Shown: positions 26,785-36,234, counted from the stretch's first letter. The stretch: DNA of 64,000 nt from Paenirhodobacter populi (GCF_004022215.1 NZ_SAUZ01000014.1:1-64000), one strand, 5' to 3'. A program made the numbers and translations. The notes: generated by a model not told the origin, from the sequence alone.

Positions 26785-27490
26785 GCCATCCCGCTTTTCG
26801 CTTGCTCTTCTAACGGGATATGGGGCGCTGAACGCATTTCGCAACCGCAGCATCGGCATTGTTTCCGCACTTGTGCTGATGGCGGGCGCCGGGCTGGCGC
26901 AGGCGGAGCCGGTGGAAATCCTCGCGCTTGGCGACAGTCTGACGCAGGGCTACGGGCTCGCGCAGGGCGATGGGCTGGTGCCGCAGCTGCAGGCATGGCT
27001 CGACCGGCAGGGGGCGGAGGCCACGCTGATCAACGCCGGCGTGTCCGGGGATACGACATCGGGGGGCCGGGCACGGCTCGGCTGGTCGCTGACGGATACG
27101 GTCGATGCGGTGATCGTGGAACTCGGCGGCAACGATCTGCTGCGCGGCATGCCCCCCGCCGCGGCGCGCGAAAACCTTGACGCGATCTTGGCCGAGGTGA
27201 CGGGGCGCGGCCTGCCCGTCCTCCTGGTGGGCCTGAGCGCGCCGGGGAATTACGGCACCGCCTACAAGGCCGATTTCGACGCGATCTGGCCCGAGCTTTC
27301 GGCGAAATACCACACCCTCCTGCTGCCCGACCTGCTGGCCCCCATCGCCGCGCTGACGCCCGAAGAGCGCGCGGCGCAGGGGCTGATGCAGGGGGACAAC
27401 ATCCACCCCTCGGCCGCCGGGGTGAAACTGGTGGTCGAGGCGCTCGGCCCCAAGGTGATGGAACTGATCGAGGAAGCGCAGCGCGACTAG
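26783..27490 (+). CDS. TesA-like arylesterase/acyl-CoA thioesterase I (SGNH hydrolase)
   Basis: A 235-aa secreted SGNH/GDSL hydrolase. Block I is LALGDSLTQGYGL with the catalytic Ser, block II Gly is in NAGVSGDTTSGG, block III is GGNDLLRG, and block V is DNIHPSAAG with Asp and His. A hydrophobic signal (IVSALVLMAGAGLAQA) precedes the mature start, but from the first ATG the signal has a long 23-residue front, so a later start is possible. It lies divergently against the YbbA/YbbP genes as in E. coli tesA. It cleaves short esters or thioesters in the periplasm. Its TAG stop overlaps the stop of the convergent MFS gene. Confidence 0.9.
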   Translation: MPSRFSLALLTGYGALNAFRNRSIGIVSALVLMAGAGLAQAEPVEILALGDSLTQGYGLAQGDGLVPQLQAWLDRQGAEATLINAGVSGDTTSGGRARLGWSLTDTVDAVIVELGGNDLLRGMPPAAARENLDAILAEVTGRGLPVLLVGLSAPGNYGTAYKADFDAIWPELSAKYHTLLLPDLLAPIAALTPEERAAQGLMQGDNIHPSAAGVKLVVEALGPKVMELIEEAQRD

Positions 27491-28692
27491 CGCCGCCGCC
27501 GGTCCAGCACCAGCAGCGCCCCGGCCCCGATCACCGACAGCGCCGCCCCCGTGGCCGCCGTCAGCCCATAGCCGGACACCGCCACGCCGGCGGCAAAGAC
27601 CGTGGCGCAGATCGCATCCCCCACCAGCTTTTGCAACGCCATCAGCGAGGCCCCCGCCCCCGGCCTGTCGCCCATCAGGTCCTGCAGATAGGCCATCGGC
27701 TGCGTCAGCACGACCGCCCCGCCGATGGCGGCGAAGACCGGCAGCACCCAGACCAGCGCCGTCCCCGCCAGAAACGGCAGCCCCGCAAGGTGAACGGCAT
27801 AGATCGCCGCGCCCACAAAGATCAGCTTCACCTGCGGCACCCGGCCAAGGATCAGCGGCAGCGCCAGCATGAACGGCACCTCGAGCCCCGCCGTCAGCCC
27901 GGCATAAAGCGCGGTATCCGCCGCGCCGCGCCCCGGCACCGCCTCGAACACCAGCCCGATGAGGACAAGATACAGCGTGATCGCCCCGTGGATCGTGCCA
28001 AGCGCCAGCACCCGGATCAGGATGGCAGGCGCCCAGATCTCGCGCAGCGACTGGCGGAAGGTCAGGCCGGATTTCGGATCGGGCCAGCGCGTCGCCCCGT
28101 CCCGCGGCCACCAGAGCCAGACGCACAGCAGGATCGTCACCGCCAGCACAAGGCACACCGGATAGACCAGCATCACCGGCGCGCCCGCGCGGAACACCAG
28201 CGCCCAGACCGGCAGCACCAGCACCCAGGGCAGCGCGAACATCGCCCGCAGCGTCGACAGCACCGCCCGCCGCGTGGGATCGGGATGCAGGCTCGCCGCC
28301 AGCCGCGCCAGCGCGAAAAGCTGGCCGAAGAACGACCCCGACAGCGGCAGCAGCAGCGCATGGGCCAGCACGAAGACCGGCGTTCTGGGCGCCAGCGGCA
28401 CCAGCCCGGTGCCGATGGTCAGGAACACCGCCGTCGCCAGCGCCACGCCCCGGCGGTTGGCGCGCTGATCGGCGATGATGCCGAAGCCGATGGACGACGC
28501 CACCGCCACCACCGAGGCCACCATCAGCACCACCGAATAGGCCCCGTCCCCCAGCCCGAAGACCGTCACCGCCAGCGCGGACACATAGGGCGCGAGCGAG
28601 GCGACATGCGCCCCGAACAGCACCAGCAGCCCCGCCGCAAGCAACAGCGGCGGGTCGCGCAGGATCGGCAGGAAAGGCGCGGCGAAGGGCAT
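27487..28692 (-). CDS. MFS transporter (sugar-efflux-like)
   Basis: A 401-aa membrane protein with twelve likely helices and the loop 2-3 motif GFGIIADQRANRRGVALA, a version of the MFS G-x-x-x-D-R-x-G-R signature. The overall pattern, with PRTPVFVLAHALLLPLSGSF and the helix 10-11 stretch QPMAYLQDLMGDRPGAGASL, recalls the SetA/SetB sugar efflux family. The substrate cannot be inferred from sequence alone. It is a single gene, convergent and end-overlapping with the esterase gene (shared CTAG), and 54 bp downstream of the 2-hydroxyacid oxidase gene on the same strand. Confidence 0.85.
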   Translation of the reverse strand: MPFAAPFLPILRDPPLLLAAGLLVLFGAHVASLAPYVSALAVTVFGLGDGAYSVVLMVASVVAVASSIGFGIIADQRANRRGVALATAVFLTIGTGLVPLAPRTPVFVLAHALLLPLSGSFFGQLFALARLAASLHPDPTRRAVLSTLRAMFALPWVLVLPVWALVFRAGAPVMLVYPVCLVLAVTILLCVWLWWPRDGATRWPDPKSGLTFRQSLREIWAPAILIRVLALGTIHGAITLYLVLIGLVFEAVPGRGAADTALYAGLTAGLEVPFMLALPLILGRVPQVKLIFVGAAIYAVHLAGLPFLAGTALVWVLPVFAAIGGAVVLTQPMAYLQDLMGDRPGAGASLMALQKLVGDAICATVFAAGVAVSGYGLTAATGAALSVIGAGALLVLDRRRR

Positions 28693-28746
28693 GGTATTCC
28701 GGGACGAAACGGATGCCGGACGGATCGCCCGTCCGGCGCGGCGATC

Positions 28747-30120
28747 TCAGGGCAGGACCTTGCCCGGGTTCAGGATGCCCTTGGGGTCGAGCGCCGCCTT
28801 GATCGTCTTCATCACCGCCAGCGCCACCGGGTCCTTGTGCGCGGCCATCGTCGGGCGCTTGGAAATCCCCACCCCATGTTCCGCCGAGAAGGTGCCGCCA
28901 AGCTTCACCGCCTCTTCCGCGATCGCGGCCCGGATCGGCGCCGACAGCGCCTCGTCCGTCGGATAGGCGGTGTAGTGGATGTTGCCGTCGCCCAGATGCG
29001 CGATGACAAGTTCCCGGGCGCCCGGGTCGATTTCCGCCAGACGGCGGTGCATGGTGGCCAGGTATTCGTCCAGCCGGTCCAGCGGCAGCGCCACATCGGT
29101 ATCGACCAGCAGAGGCTCAGTGAAGGTGATCTCGGCCGCGGCCTCGCGCATTTCCCACAGCTTGCGGCGCTGCGCCTCGCTGGTGGCAAGGATCGCCTCG
29201 GTCACCTCGCCGGCTTCCAGCGCCTCGCCCAGCAGGGCTTCCAGCCGCGCGCCCGGATCGTCGCCGGGGATGGTCGTGGCGATTTCGAGCATGATGTTCA
29301 CCGGCTCGGGCGGGAAGGGACAGGCCAGATCCGGCCGGTAATGCGCCAGCCGTTCCATATAGGTGCGCGGCATGAACTCGAACGCCTCGACCGCGCCGCC
29401 GGTGCCCGCCTGCACCTTGTGCAGCAGTCGCAGCGCGCCGGGCAGGTCCCGCATCCCCAGCAGCGCCGTCGCATGCCCCGTCGCCGCCGGCGCCAGCCGG
29501 AAGACGGCGGCGGTGATGACGGCGAGCGTCCCCTCGGACCCGATCAGCAGGTCGCGCAGGTCGTAGCCGGTATTGTCCTTGTGCAGCCCGGTCAGCAGGT
29601 TCAGCACCCGGCCATCGGCCAGCACCGCCTCGACCCCCAGACACAGCGCCCGCGTCACGCCGTAGCGCACCACGTTCGAGCCGCCCGCATTGGTCGACAG
29701 GAACCCTCCCACCATCGCCGAGCCCTGCGCCCCGAAGGTCAGCGGGAACATCAGGTCATGCTCCGCCGCCAGCTCGCGCAGGGTCTGCAGGATCACGCCC
29801 GCCTCGGCGGTGACGGTGCGGGCCTCGGTGTTGAACTCCCGCACCCGGTTCAGACGCGCAAGCGACAGCATCAGCGCCCCTTCGGCGAAGGTGCCGCCGT
29901 TCAGCCCGGTGTTGCCGCCCACCGGCACGACCGGCGTGCCCGTCTCGTTGGCGAGCTTCAGCACCTCGGCCACCTCGGCGGTCGAGCCGGGCCGCGCCAC
30001 GGCCAGCGGCGTCCAGTGGTAATGCCCGGTCCATTCCTTGCCAAAGGCGGCGGTATCCTCCGCCCCGGTCAGGACATGCGCGTCGCCCAGAATGTCGCGC
30101 AGACGGTCGATGATGGTCAT
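28747..30120 (-). CDS. FAD-binding oxidoreductase, D-2-hydroxyacid dehydrogenase (GlcD/D2HGDH type)
   Basis: This 457-aa flavoprotein has the N-terminal FAD_binding_4 domain with [20 protein letters not shown] and the FSLGxxxG-like [20 protein letters not shown]. The C-terminal FAD-oxidase domain has [13 protein letters not shown] (metal/substrate His) and [14 protein letters not shown]. It oxidises a D-2-hydroxyacid such as 2-hydroxyglutarate, lactate or glycolate, the exact one being unclear. The ATG at 30120 is chosen because the protein starts there in family alignments; the frame extends further upstream without family similarity. hemC is 49 bp upstream on the same strand. Confidence 0.9.
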   Translation of the reverse strand: MTIIDRLRDILGDAHVLTGAEDTAAFGKEWTGHYHWTPLAVARPGSTAEVAEVLKLANETGTPVVPVGGNTGLNGGTFAEGALMLSLARLNRVREFNTEARTVTAEAGVILQTLRELAAEHDLMFPLTFGAQGSAMVGGFLSTNAGGSNVVRYGVTRALCLGVEAVLADGRVLNLLTGLHKDNTGYDLRDLLIGSEGTLAVITAAVFRLAPAATGHATALLGMRDLPGALRLLHKVQAGTGGAVEAFEFMPRTYMERLAHYRPDLACPFPPEPVNIMLEIATTIPGDDPGARLEALLGEALEAGEVTEAILATSEAQRRKLWEMREAAAEITFTEPLLVDTDVALPLDRLDEYLATMHRRLAEIDPGARELVIAHLGDGNIHYTAYPTDEALSAPIRAAIAEEAVKLGGTFSAEHGVGISKRPTMAAHKDPVALAVMKTIKAALDPKGILNPGKVLP

Positions 30121-30169
30121 GGTCGTATCCGTATCATGTGAAACGGGCGGAAACCCCGCCCGGAAAATC

Positions 30170-31117
30170 TCAACGCCAGTCGAAGAAGCCTTTCGGTGCC
30201 TGTGCCAGCAGCCGTCGCGCCAGATCGGCCCCGATGGCCACCCCCTCGGCCAGCGCGCCCCGCGCCTCGCCCGCGATCGCCTCGGATCCGTCGGGGCGCA
30301 GGATCTCGCCGCGCAGATGCAGCCGATCACCCTCGATCACCGCAAGCCCGGCGATGGGCGTTTCGCACGACCCGTCCAGCTCCGCCAGAAAGGCCCGTTC
30401 GGCGGTCAGCCGCAGCCCCGTCGGCCCGTCGTGGATCGCGGCGAGCATCCGTTCCATCCGCGCGTCGCCCACGCGCCGCTCCACCCCGATGGCACCCTGC
30501 GCCACGGCGGGCAGCATGTCCTCGGGCGCGATCGGCTGCGCGATCCCGTCCATCCCCAGCCGGTTCAGCCCCGCCATCGCCAGAAACGTCGCCTCGGCCA
30601 GCCCTTCGTCCAGCTTGCGCAGGCGTGTCTGCACATTGCCGCGAAAGCCGGTGATCCGCAGGTCCGGCCGCCGATGGGCAAGCTGCGCCCGCCGCCGCAG
30701 GCTGGAGGTGCCGACGACCGCCCCCTCGGGCAGATCGGCAATCCCCCGGTAGCGGCGCGACACGAAGCCGTCGCGCACATCCTCGCGCGGCAGGAAACAA
30801 TCCAGCACCAGCCCTGCGGGCTGCGCCGTCGGCATGTCCTTCATCGAATGGACGGCGATGTCGATCGCCCCCGTCGTCAGCGCCTCTTCGATCTCGCGGG
30901 TGAAGACGCCCTTGCCGCCAACCGCCTTCAGCGCCCGGTCCTTGGCGATCAGCGCCGCGTCGTCGCCCGTGGTGTGGATCACCACCACCTCGAACGCCGC
31001 CTCGGGCAGGCCGAAGGCCGCGCACAGGCGGTCGCGCGTCTCATGCGCCTGCGCCAGCGCCAGAGGGCTGCCGCGGGTGCCGATCTTCAACGGGGACTGG
31101 GGCGTGGGCTGTTCCAT
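30170..31117 (-). CDS. hemC: Hydroxymethylbilane synthase (porphobilinogen deaminase)
   Basis: This 315-aa enzyme joins four porphobilinogen units into hydroxymethylbilane in haem, chlorophyll and cobalamin synthesis. It begins near [32 protein letters not shown] and [14 protein letters not shown] are conserved. The dipyrromethane cofactor Cys is in [15 protein letters not shown]. The ATG at 31117 fits the usual length; upstream extension would run into hemE. It is divergent from hemE across 93 bp, an arrangement known from several Rhodobacteraceae. Confidence 0.97.
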   Translation of the reverse strand: MEQPTPQSPLKIGTRGSPLALAQAHETRDRLCAAFGLPEAAFEVVVIHTTGDDAALIAKDRALKAVGGKGVFTREIEEALTTGAIDIAVHSMKDMPTAQPAGLVLDCFLPREDVRDGFVSRRYRGIADLPEGAVVGTSSLRRRAQLAHRRPDLRITGFRGNVQTRLRKLDEGLAEATFLAMAGLNRLGMDGIAQPIAPEDMLPAVAQGAIGVERRVGDARMERMLAAIHDGPTGLRLTAERAFLAELDGSCETPIAGLAVIEGDRLHLRGEILRPDGSEAIAGEARGALAEGVAIGADLARRLLAQAPKGFFDWR

Positions 31118-31163
31118 CCGCCCGGCATAGCCGTCCGCCCGCAGCCGTGCAAGGTGGCGGCGC

Positions 31164-31192
31164 TTGACATTTGCGCCCCCGCCGCGATGAAG
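31164..31192 (+). promoter_or_regulatory. Possible promoter of hemE
   Basis: A perfect -35 TTGACA (31164-31169) is followed 17 bp later by ATGAAG (31187-31192), a weak -10. It lies in the 93-bp hemC/hemE divergent gap. No FNR box was seen there. Confidence 0.35.
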
Positions 31193-31210
31193 GGCGCAAA
31201 GGAGAGCCCG

Positions 31211-32242
31211 ATGACCGACAAGACGATCCTGCGCGCCCTGCGCGGCGAGGCGCTGCCCCGCCCCCCGGTCTGGATGATGCGGCAGGCGGGGCGCTACCTG
31301 CCCGAATATCGCGCGACGCGGGCACAGGCGGGGGATTTCCTGTCCTTGTGCTACAATCCCGATCTGGCGGCCGAGGTGACGTTGCAGCCGATCCGCCGCT
31401 ATGGTTTCGACGCGGCGATCCTGTTTGCGGACATCCTGCTGCTGCCGCAGGCGCTTGGCGCCGATCTGTGGTTCGAAACGGGCGAGGGCCCGCGCCTGTC
31501 CACCACCACCACGCCCGCGGCGCTGCGCGCGCTGAAGGGCAGGGACGACATCCACGACACCCTCGCCCCGATCTACGAAACTGTGAAAATCCTGCGCCGC
31601 GAACTGCCGGGCGAGACCACGCTGATCGGCTTTGCCGGGGCGCCGTGGACGGTGGCGACCTACATGATCGCCGGGCGCGGCACGCCGGATCAGGGCCCGG
31701 CCCATGCGCTCAAGGCCGCGGACCGCGCGACGTTTGCGGGTCTCATCGAGCTGCTGACCGAAGCCACGATCGAATATCTCTCGAAACAGGTCGAGGCCGG
31801 GGCCGAGGTGGTGAAGCTCTTCGATTCATGGGCGGGCAGCCTGAAGGGCCAGGATTTCGAGGATTTCGCCGTCGCCCCCACCGCCCGGATCATCGCCGCG
31901 CTGAAGACGCGCCATCCCGGCCTGCCCGTCATCGCCTTCCCGCGCGAGGCGGGCGCGGGCTACATCGGCTTTGCCCGCAAGACCGGCGCGGATTGCGTGG
32001 CGATCGACAATTCCGTCTCCGCCGAATGGGCGGCGGCACATGTGCAGGTCGACGGCTGCGTGCAGGGCAATCTGGACCCGCGCCACATGGTGACGGGCGG
32101 CCCCGCGCTGGTCGAGGCGACCCGCGCCGTCATCCGCGCCTTCCGCGGCGGGCCGCATATCTTCAACCTCGGCCACGGCATCACGCCGGATGCGGACCCG
32201 GAAAACGTCGCCCTGATGGTCGAAACGATCCGGAACGGCTGA
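31211..32242 (+). CDS. hemE: Uroporphyrinogen decarboxylase
   Basis: This 343-aa enzyme converts uroporphyrinogen III to coproporphyrinogen III. The N-terminal motif [20 protein letters not shown] is diagnostic, as is [29 protein letters not shown] and the C-terminal [16 protein letters not shown] complete the family pattern. AAAGGAGA is 7 nt before the ATG. It is followed by repeat copy C and insertion-element remains, with a plus-strand terminator 506 bp away. Its neighbours hemC, hemF and hemN show a haem-rich region. Confidence 0.97.
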   Translation: MTDKTILRALRGEALPRPPVWMMRQAGRYLPEYRATRAQAGDFLSLCYNPDLAAEVTLQPIRRYGFDAAILFADILLLPQALGADLWFETGEGPRLSTTTTPAALRALKGRDDIHDTLAPIYETVKILRRELPGETTLIGFAGAPWTVATYMIAGRGTPDQGPAHALKAADRATFAGLIELLTEATIEYLSKQVEAGAEVVKLFDSWAGSLKGQDFEDFAVAPTARIIAALKTRHPGLPVIAFPREAGAGYIGFARKTGADCVAIDNSVSAEWAAAHVQVDGCVQGNLDPRHMVTGGPALVEATRAVIRAFRGGPHIFNLGHGITPDADPENVALMVETIRNG

Positions 32243-32279
32243 GCCCGCCAGCGTCGGTCTCCAGAAAGAGCGGGAAGGA

Positions 32280-32341
32280 AGGGGGCCAGCCCCCTCGCCC
32301 GTTCCGGGCTCACCCCCGGGATATTTATGGAAACACGAAAG
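32280..32341 (+). repeat. Dispersed 3'-end repeat, copy C (subtype I)
   Basis: AGGGGGC-ca-GCCCCCT hairpin, GCCCG-ttc-CGGGC hairpin, TCACCCCCGGGATATTTATG, then GAAACACGAAAG. It starts 37 bp past the hemE stop on the same strand and is almost identical to copy I. Confidence 0.85.
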
Positions 32342-32369
32342 CCATCAAGGCCTCGGTTGAGAGATCGGC

Positions 32370-32512
32370 CGAGGGTGTGTCGAAACTCGTCTTTATGACA
32401 ATGCCTTGGAAGAAAACTCTCCAGAGGTGCCGGAGTGAGGCAGATAAGGTGCACTTACGTGGACCTATAGGCTACCGAAGGGAACAACGTTCTCCCCCGC
32501 GTCGCCGGAGAG
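32370..32512. mobile_element. Decayed relative of the adjacent MITE-like element
   Basis: The left end CGAGGGTGTGTCGAAACTC, followed by CTTTATGACAATGCCTT, matches the left end of the element at 32551 at about four of five positions. A GGGAACAACGTTCTCC segment resembles GGAGAACCGCATTCTCC inside that element. The right end is not recognisable, so the end coordinate is approximate. No ORF. Confidence 0.45.
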
Positions 32513-32550
32513 TATAATTCTCAGAAATGGCCTAACAGCAGTCCTACGGT

Positions 32551-32712
32551 CGAGGCTGTGTCAAAACTCACTTTTATGACAGTGTCTTAGAATGAAATTC
32601 CCTTACGAAGCCACCCTTAGGCCATCTGCGCGCGCCGATGTGAACATAGATGCCACTGTGGAGAACCGCATTCTCCGGTGCGGCGCCAGAACCGAGTTTT
32701 GACACAGCCTCG
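32551..32712. mobile_element. MITE-like element with perfect 19-bp terminal inverted repeats
   Basis: The left end CGAGGCTGTGTCAAAACTC (32551-32569) is the exact reverse complement of the right end at 32694-32712. The 162 bp between them carry no transposase. It could be a miniature element or an internal-deletion relic of an insertion sequence. I cannot assign its IS family. Target-site duplications are not obvious. Confidence 0.75.
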
Positions 32713-32747
32713 GCCAATTCCGGACATTCAGGGAAGGTGAAGAAGGA

Positions 32748-32792
32748 AGGCCCGGCGCGGCTTCTTCCGGCGTGCCGGGGCCGGGCCTTTTT
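32748..32792 (+). terminator. Intrinsic terminator, plus strand
   Basis: AGGCCCGGC pairs with GCCGGGCCT around an inner smaller stem, followed by TTTTT. No plus-strand gene is close: hemE ends 506 bp upstream. It may be the original hemE terminator, pushed away by insertions. It can also stop transcription in the other direction. Confidence 0.65.
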
Positions 32793-32794
32793 GT

Positions 32795-32859
32795 CTTCAT
32801 TCTTCCATAAATATCCCGGGGGTGAATTCGCTGAAAGCGAAGAGGGGGCTGGCCCCCTT
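32795..32859 (-). repeat. Dispersed 3'-end repeat, copy D (subtype II)
   Basis: On the minus strand: AGGGGGC-ca-GCCCCCT hairpin, TTCGCT-ttc-AGCGAA hairpin, TTCACCCCCGGGATATTTAT, GGAAGAATGAAG. It begins about 4 nt past the stop of the DEAD-box helicase gene, same strand. Confidence 0.85.
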
Positions 32860-32861
32860 CT

Positions 32862-34745
32862 TCACTTCGGTCGTTTGTTGCCGCCGGGCTTGCCGAACTT
32901 CGCGGCAGGCTTGCCCGCGGGCTTCGCGGCTTTCGCCGCGGCGCCGTGGCCGCCTTCGCGTGCCCAAGGGGCGGCCTTGCGGGCCTTCGGCGCGGCGCCA
33001 TCCGGCGTCCATTCGGATTTCGGCGGCCCCTTGCGGTGAGGCTTCTTCGGGCCGTCCTCGCGCGGTTTGTCGTAGCTGCGGGCCTTGTAGCCCCCCTCAC
33101 GCACGGGCTTCGCCGACCAGCGCGCGGGTTTCGGGGCGGGGCGGTCGATGCCCTCGGGCGCGGCTGCCAGCACCTCGACCTTGCCCTTGTCCTCAAGCTG
33201 CATCGAGGGCGCCAGCGCCGACAGGAACCGTTGCGCCGCATCCGCATGGATCTGCACGAAGGTATGATCCTCCATCACCCGGATCGCGCCGATGTCGCGC
33301 CGGGTCAGGTCGCCCGCGCGGCACAGCATCGGCAGCAGCCATTTCGGATCGACCCAGCCGTCATGCCCGACCGACAGCCGGATCCAGGTGGCGCGGTCGA
33401 ACTCGGCGCGCTCGCGCGGTTTCGGGCCGTCGCCGGAGACCGGCACCAGATCCTCGGGCGCGGAGCGCGAGGCGCGGAAGTCGCGCAGCACGGCGGCGGC
33501 AAGCTGGCGCGGCTCAAAGCTCGCCAGAAGGCGGTCGACATCCTCGGCCTCGTCGGCCTTGGCCGGGGCGGTGAGCTGCGGGATCAGCAGGATGCGTTCG
33601 CGGTCCTTCGCCAGGATTTCATCGGGGCCGGGGGCGGAATCCCAATGCGCCGTCACGCCCGCCTCGCGCAGCAGGCGTTCCGCCTTGCCCCGCGCGTTCA
33701 TCGGCACGACCAGCGCCGAGATGCCCTTGGCCCCCGCCCGGCCGGTGCGGCCCGAGCGGTGCAGCAGCGCCTCCTTGTTGATCGGCAGGTCGGCGTGGAT
33801 CACAAGTTCCAGCCCCGGCAGGTCGATCCCGCGCGCGGCCACGTCGGTCGCGATGCAGACATGTGCCCGCCCGTCGCGCAGCATCTGCAGCGCGCGGGAC
33901 CGTTCGTCCTGCGTCAGCTCGCCCGACAGCGCCACGACCGACAGCCCGCGGTTGAGCAGCTTGCCCGTCAGATAGGTCACCGCCACGCGGGTCGAGCAGA
34001 AGACGATCGCCCGTTCCGGTTCATGGAAGCGCAGCAGGTTGACCACAGCCTTTTCGCGGTCGGTCTTGTCGACGATCAGCGCGCGATAGTCGATATCGGC
34101 ATGCTGGCTTTTCGAGGCGATGGTGGAAATCCGTTCGGCATCGCGCTGGAAGGTCTTCGCCAGACGGGCGATTTCCGGCGGCACGGTGGCCGAGAACAGC
34201 AGCGTGCGGCGGGTTTCGGGCGCGGCTTCGAGGATGAATTCCAGATCCTCGCGGAAGCCCATGTCGAGCATCTCGTCCGCCTCGTCGAGCACCACGGCCC
34301 GGAGTTCGGACAGGTCCAGCGCGCCGCGCCGGATATGGTCGCAGATCCGCCCCGGCGTGCCGACGACGATATGCGCGCCGCGTTCCAGCGCCCGACGCTC
34401 GCCCCGCGCATCCATCCCGCCGATGGCGCCGACGATCACCGCGCCCGCCTTGGCATAGAGCCATTCGAGTTCACGCTGCACCTGCTGCGCGAGTTCGCGC
34501 GTCGGCGCCACGACCAGCGCGCGCGGCACGTCGGGCGGCGGCAGGCCCGCGTCGGCCAGCAGCTCGGAGGCGATCGCCAGACCGAAAGCCACCGTCTTGC
34601 CCGATCCCGTCTGCGCCGAGACCAGCAGGTCGCGCCCTGCCAGCGCGGGGTCCGAAACTGCCTCCTGCACCGGGGTCAGGGCTTCATACCCTTTCTGGGC
34701 CAGCGCCTCGGACAGCGCAGCAGGAAGGTTCGGGAAATCGGTCAT
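32862..34745 (-). CDS. DEAD-box RNA helicase (DeaD/DbpA-like)
   Basis: This 627-aa helicase has the Q motif (LTPVQEAV), motif I SAQTGSGKT, Ia PTRELAQQ, Ib TPGR, II DEAD (LDEADEMLDMGF), III SAT, and VI HRSGRTGRAG. A DbpA-type RNA-binding domain is probable at about 440-540 (residues around PEDLVPVSGDGPKPRERAEF onward). A Lys/Ala/Pro-rich basic tail of some 70 residues ends the protein. Such helicases assist ribosome assembly and mRNA decay, often in the cold. The ATG at 34745 is chosen; the next gene hemF is on the same strand at a 91-bp gap. Confidence 0.92.
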   Translation of the reverse strand: MTDFPNLPAALSEALAQKGYEALTPVQEAVSDPALAGRDLLVSAQTGSGKTVAFGLAIASELLADAGLPPPDVPRALVVAPTRELAQQVQRELEWLYAKAGAVIVGAIGGMDARGERRALERGAHIVVGTPGRICDHIRRGALDLSELRAVVLDEADEMLDMGFREDLEFILEAAPETRRTLLFSATVPPEIARLAKTFQRDAERISTIASKSQHADIDYRALIVDKTDREKAVVNLLRFHEPERAIVFCSTRVAVTYLTGKLLNRGLSVVALSGELTQDERSRALQMLRDGRAHVCIATDVAARGIDLPGLELVIHADLPINKEALLHRSGRTGRAGAKGISALVVPMNARGKAERLLREAGVTAHWDSAPGPDEILAKDRERILLIPQLTAPAKADEAEDVDRLLASFEPRQLAAAVLRDFRASRSAPEDLVPVSGDGPKPRERAEFDRATWIRLSVGHDGWVDPKWLLPMLCRAGDLTRRDIGAIRVMEDHTFVQIHADAAQRFLSALAPSMQLEDKGKVEVLAAAPEGIDRPAPKPARWSAKPVREGGYKARSYDKPREDGPKKPHRKGPPKSEWTPDGAAPKARKAAPWAREGGHGAAAKAAKPAGKPAAKFGKPGGNKRPK

Positions 34746-34836
34746 CGGGGGAGCTTTCAATACGGCGGAAGGAGGCCTTCTAGGGGAAAGCCCTGCCCAT
34801 GTATAGGGCGAATCGTCGGTCGACGCCACCGGCACA

Positions 34837-35718
34837 TCAGGGCCATCTGGCGAGGGGCGGCAGGCTCATCAGCACGGCATCGGCATTGTGCCCGGTTTCC
34901 AGCCCGAATTTGGTGCCGCGATCATAGACGAGATTGTATTCGGCATAAAGCCCGCGATGGATCAGTTGCGTTTCCCGGTCTTCGGGCGTGACGGGGCTGC
35001 CCAGACGGCGGCGGGTGACGGGTTCGAAGGCGGGCAGGAAGGCCTCGCCCACCGCGCGGGTGAAGGCGAAATCGGCCTCCCAATCCCCGGTGTTCAGGTC
35101 ATCGTAGAAGATCCCACCAACACCGCGTGCCCGGCCCCGGTGCGGGATGAAGAAATATTCGTCCGCCCAGTCCTTGAAGCGGGGATAGTAGCCGGGATCA
35201 TGCGCATCGCAGGCGGCCTTCAGCACGGCGTGGAAATGCACCGTATCCTCGGGATATTCGATGCAGGGGTTCAGGTCGGCGCCGCCGCCGAACCACCAGG
35301 CGCCGGGCGTCCAGAACATCCGCGTGTTCATATGCACGGCCGGCGTATGCGGGTTCTGCATATGCGCGACAAGCGACACCCCCGAGGCCCAGAAGCGCGG
35401 ATCCCCTTCAATCCCCGGCACCCCGCGCGCCGTCATCGCCTGGCTCGCCCGCGGCGCGAGCGTGCCCCAGACGGTCGAGACGTTCACGCCGACCTTCTCG
35501 AACACCCTGCCGCCGCGCATCACCGACATCAGCCCGCCGCCCTGATCCTCACCATCCGGGCCTCGGCGCGTGGTGGGCGTGACCTCGAACCGGCCGGGCG
35601 GAGCGGCGGCGGGGAAATCATCCTCCAGCGCCTCGAAAGCGGCGGTGATGCGGTCGCGCAGGGTGTGGAACCAGCGCGAGGCCTCTTGCTTGCGGGGGGC
35701 GAACGGGTCTTCGGTCAT
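34837..35718 (-). CDS. hemF: Oxygen-dependent coproporphyrinogen III oxidase
   Basis: This 293-aa enzyme converts coproporphyrinogen III to protoporphyrinogen IX using oxygen. Conserved segments include HMNTRMFWTPGAWWFGGGAD with LNPCIEYPED, then HRGRARGVGGIFYDDLNTGD, and RGLYAEYNLVYDRGTKFGLE near the end. The ATG at 35718 is preferred, since AAGGAG lies 6 nt before it; an upstream ATG at 35736 is less likely. The anaerobic counterpart hemN lies 8 kb away, so the cell can make haem with or without oxygen. Confidence 0.97.
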   Translation of the reverse strand: MTEDPFAPRKQEASRWFHTLRDRITAAFEALEDDFPAAAPPGRFEVTPTTRRGPDGEDQGGGLMSVMRGGRVFEKVGVNVSTVWGTLAPRASQAMTARGVPGIEGDPRFWASGVSLVAHMQNPHTPAVHMNTRMFWTPGAWWFGGGADLNPCIEYPEDTVHFHAVLKAACDAHDPGYYPRFKDWADEYFFIPHRGRARGVGGIFYDDLNTGDWEADFAFTRAVGEAFLPAFEPVTRRRLGSPVTPEDRETQLIHRGLYAEYNLVYDRGTKFGLETGHNADAVLMSLPPLARWP

Positions 35719-35826
35719 CTCGGTCTCCTTCCTCATGGTGGTAGCAGCGCCGGGGGGCGGGGGGAATTGCGTTTTGCCTGCCGGACACTACATTGAAGGC
35801 CCGGCCCCGCCGGAACGGAGGAAGTC

Positions 35827-36234
35827 ATGCGCAAGTTCGCCCTGTTCGCCCTGCTGTCCCTGACAGCGCTTGCCGCCTGCGGCACACCGCAGGAGCGCTG
35901 CGTCAACCGCTCCACCAGCGAGGTGCGCGACCTGATGAAGCTGCGCGACGAGGTTGATGGCAATCTGGCGCGCGGCTACGCCTGGCATGTCTATCAGGTT
36001 CCGATCAGCCGCTGGGAAGTCTGCGGCTACAACACCTTCCGCGGCCGCGACGGCCGGATCATCGAGCGCCCGCGCATGTGTTTCGTGGACGATTACGTGA
36101 CCCGCCGCCGGCAGGTGCCGATCGATCCGCAGTCCGAGGCGCGCAAACGCGATGCGCTGGCCGCGCGGATCGAGGCCCTGACACCGCAGATGAACGCCAA
36201 TGTGCAGGCCTGCCGGGCGGCTTATCCGGAGTGA
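35827..36234 (+). CDS. Hypothetical lipoprotein
   Basis: A 135-aa precursor with signal MRKFALFALLSLTALAACG and lipobox LAAC. The mature part has two more Cys pairs (QERC, VCGYN, PRMCFVDDYV, VQACRAAYP) that may form disulfides, and the basic/acidic segment RRRQVPIDPQSEARKRDALA. I recognise it as a type of small outer-membrane lipoprotein seen in Rhodobacteraceae but not as a family with a known function. It is divergent from hemF (108-bp gap) and followed by repeat copy E. GGAGGAAGTC is a good ribosome binding site. Confidence 0.8.
   Translation: MRKFALFALLSLTALAACGTPQERCVNRSTSEVRDLMKLRDEVDGNLARGYAWHVYQVPISRWEVCGYNTFRGRDGRIIERPRMCFVDDYVTRRRQVPIDPQSEARKRDALAARIEALTPQMNANVQACRAAYPE

Noticed and set aside
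31164-31192. FNR box in the hemC/hemE gap
   Set aside because: The TTGACA there is a -35 box; no second half-site GTCAA or ATCAA follows at the right distance.
30038-31210. Long in-frame upstream extension of hemE
   Set aside because: It is antisense to hemC; the ATG at 31211 has a strong ribosome binding site and matches the family start.
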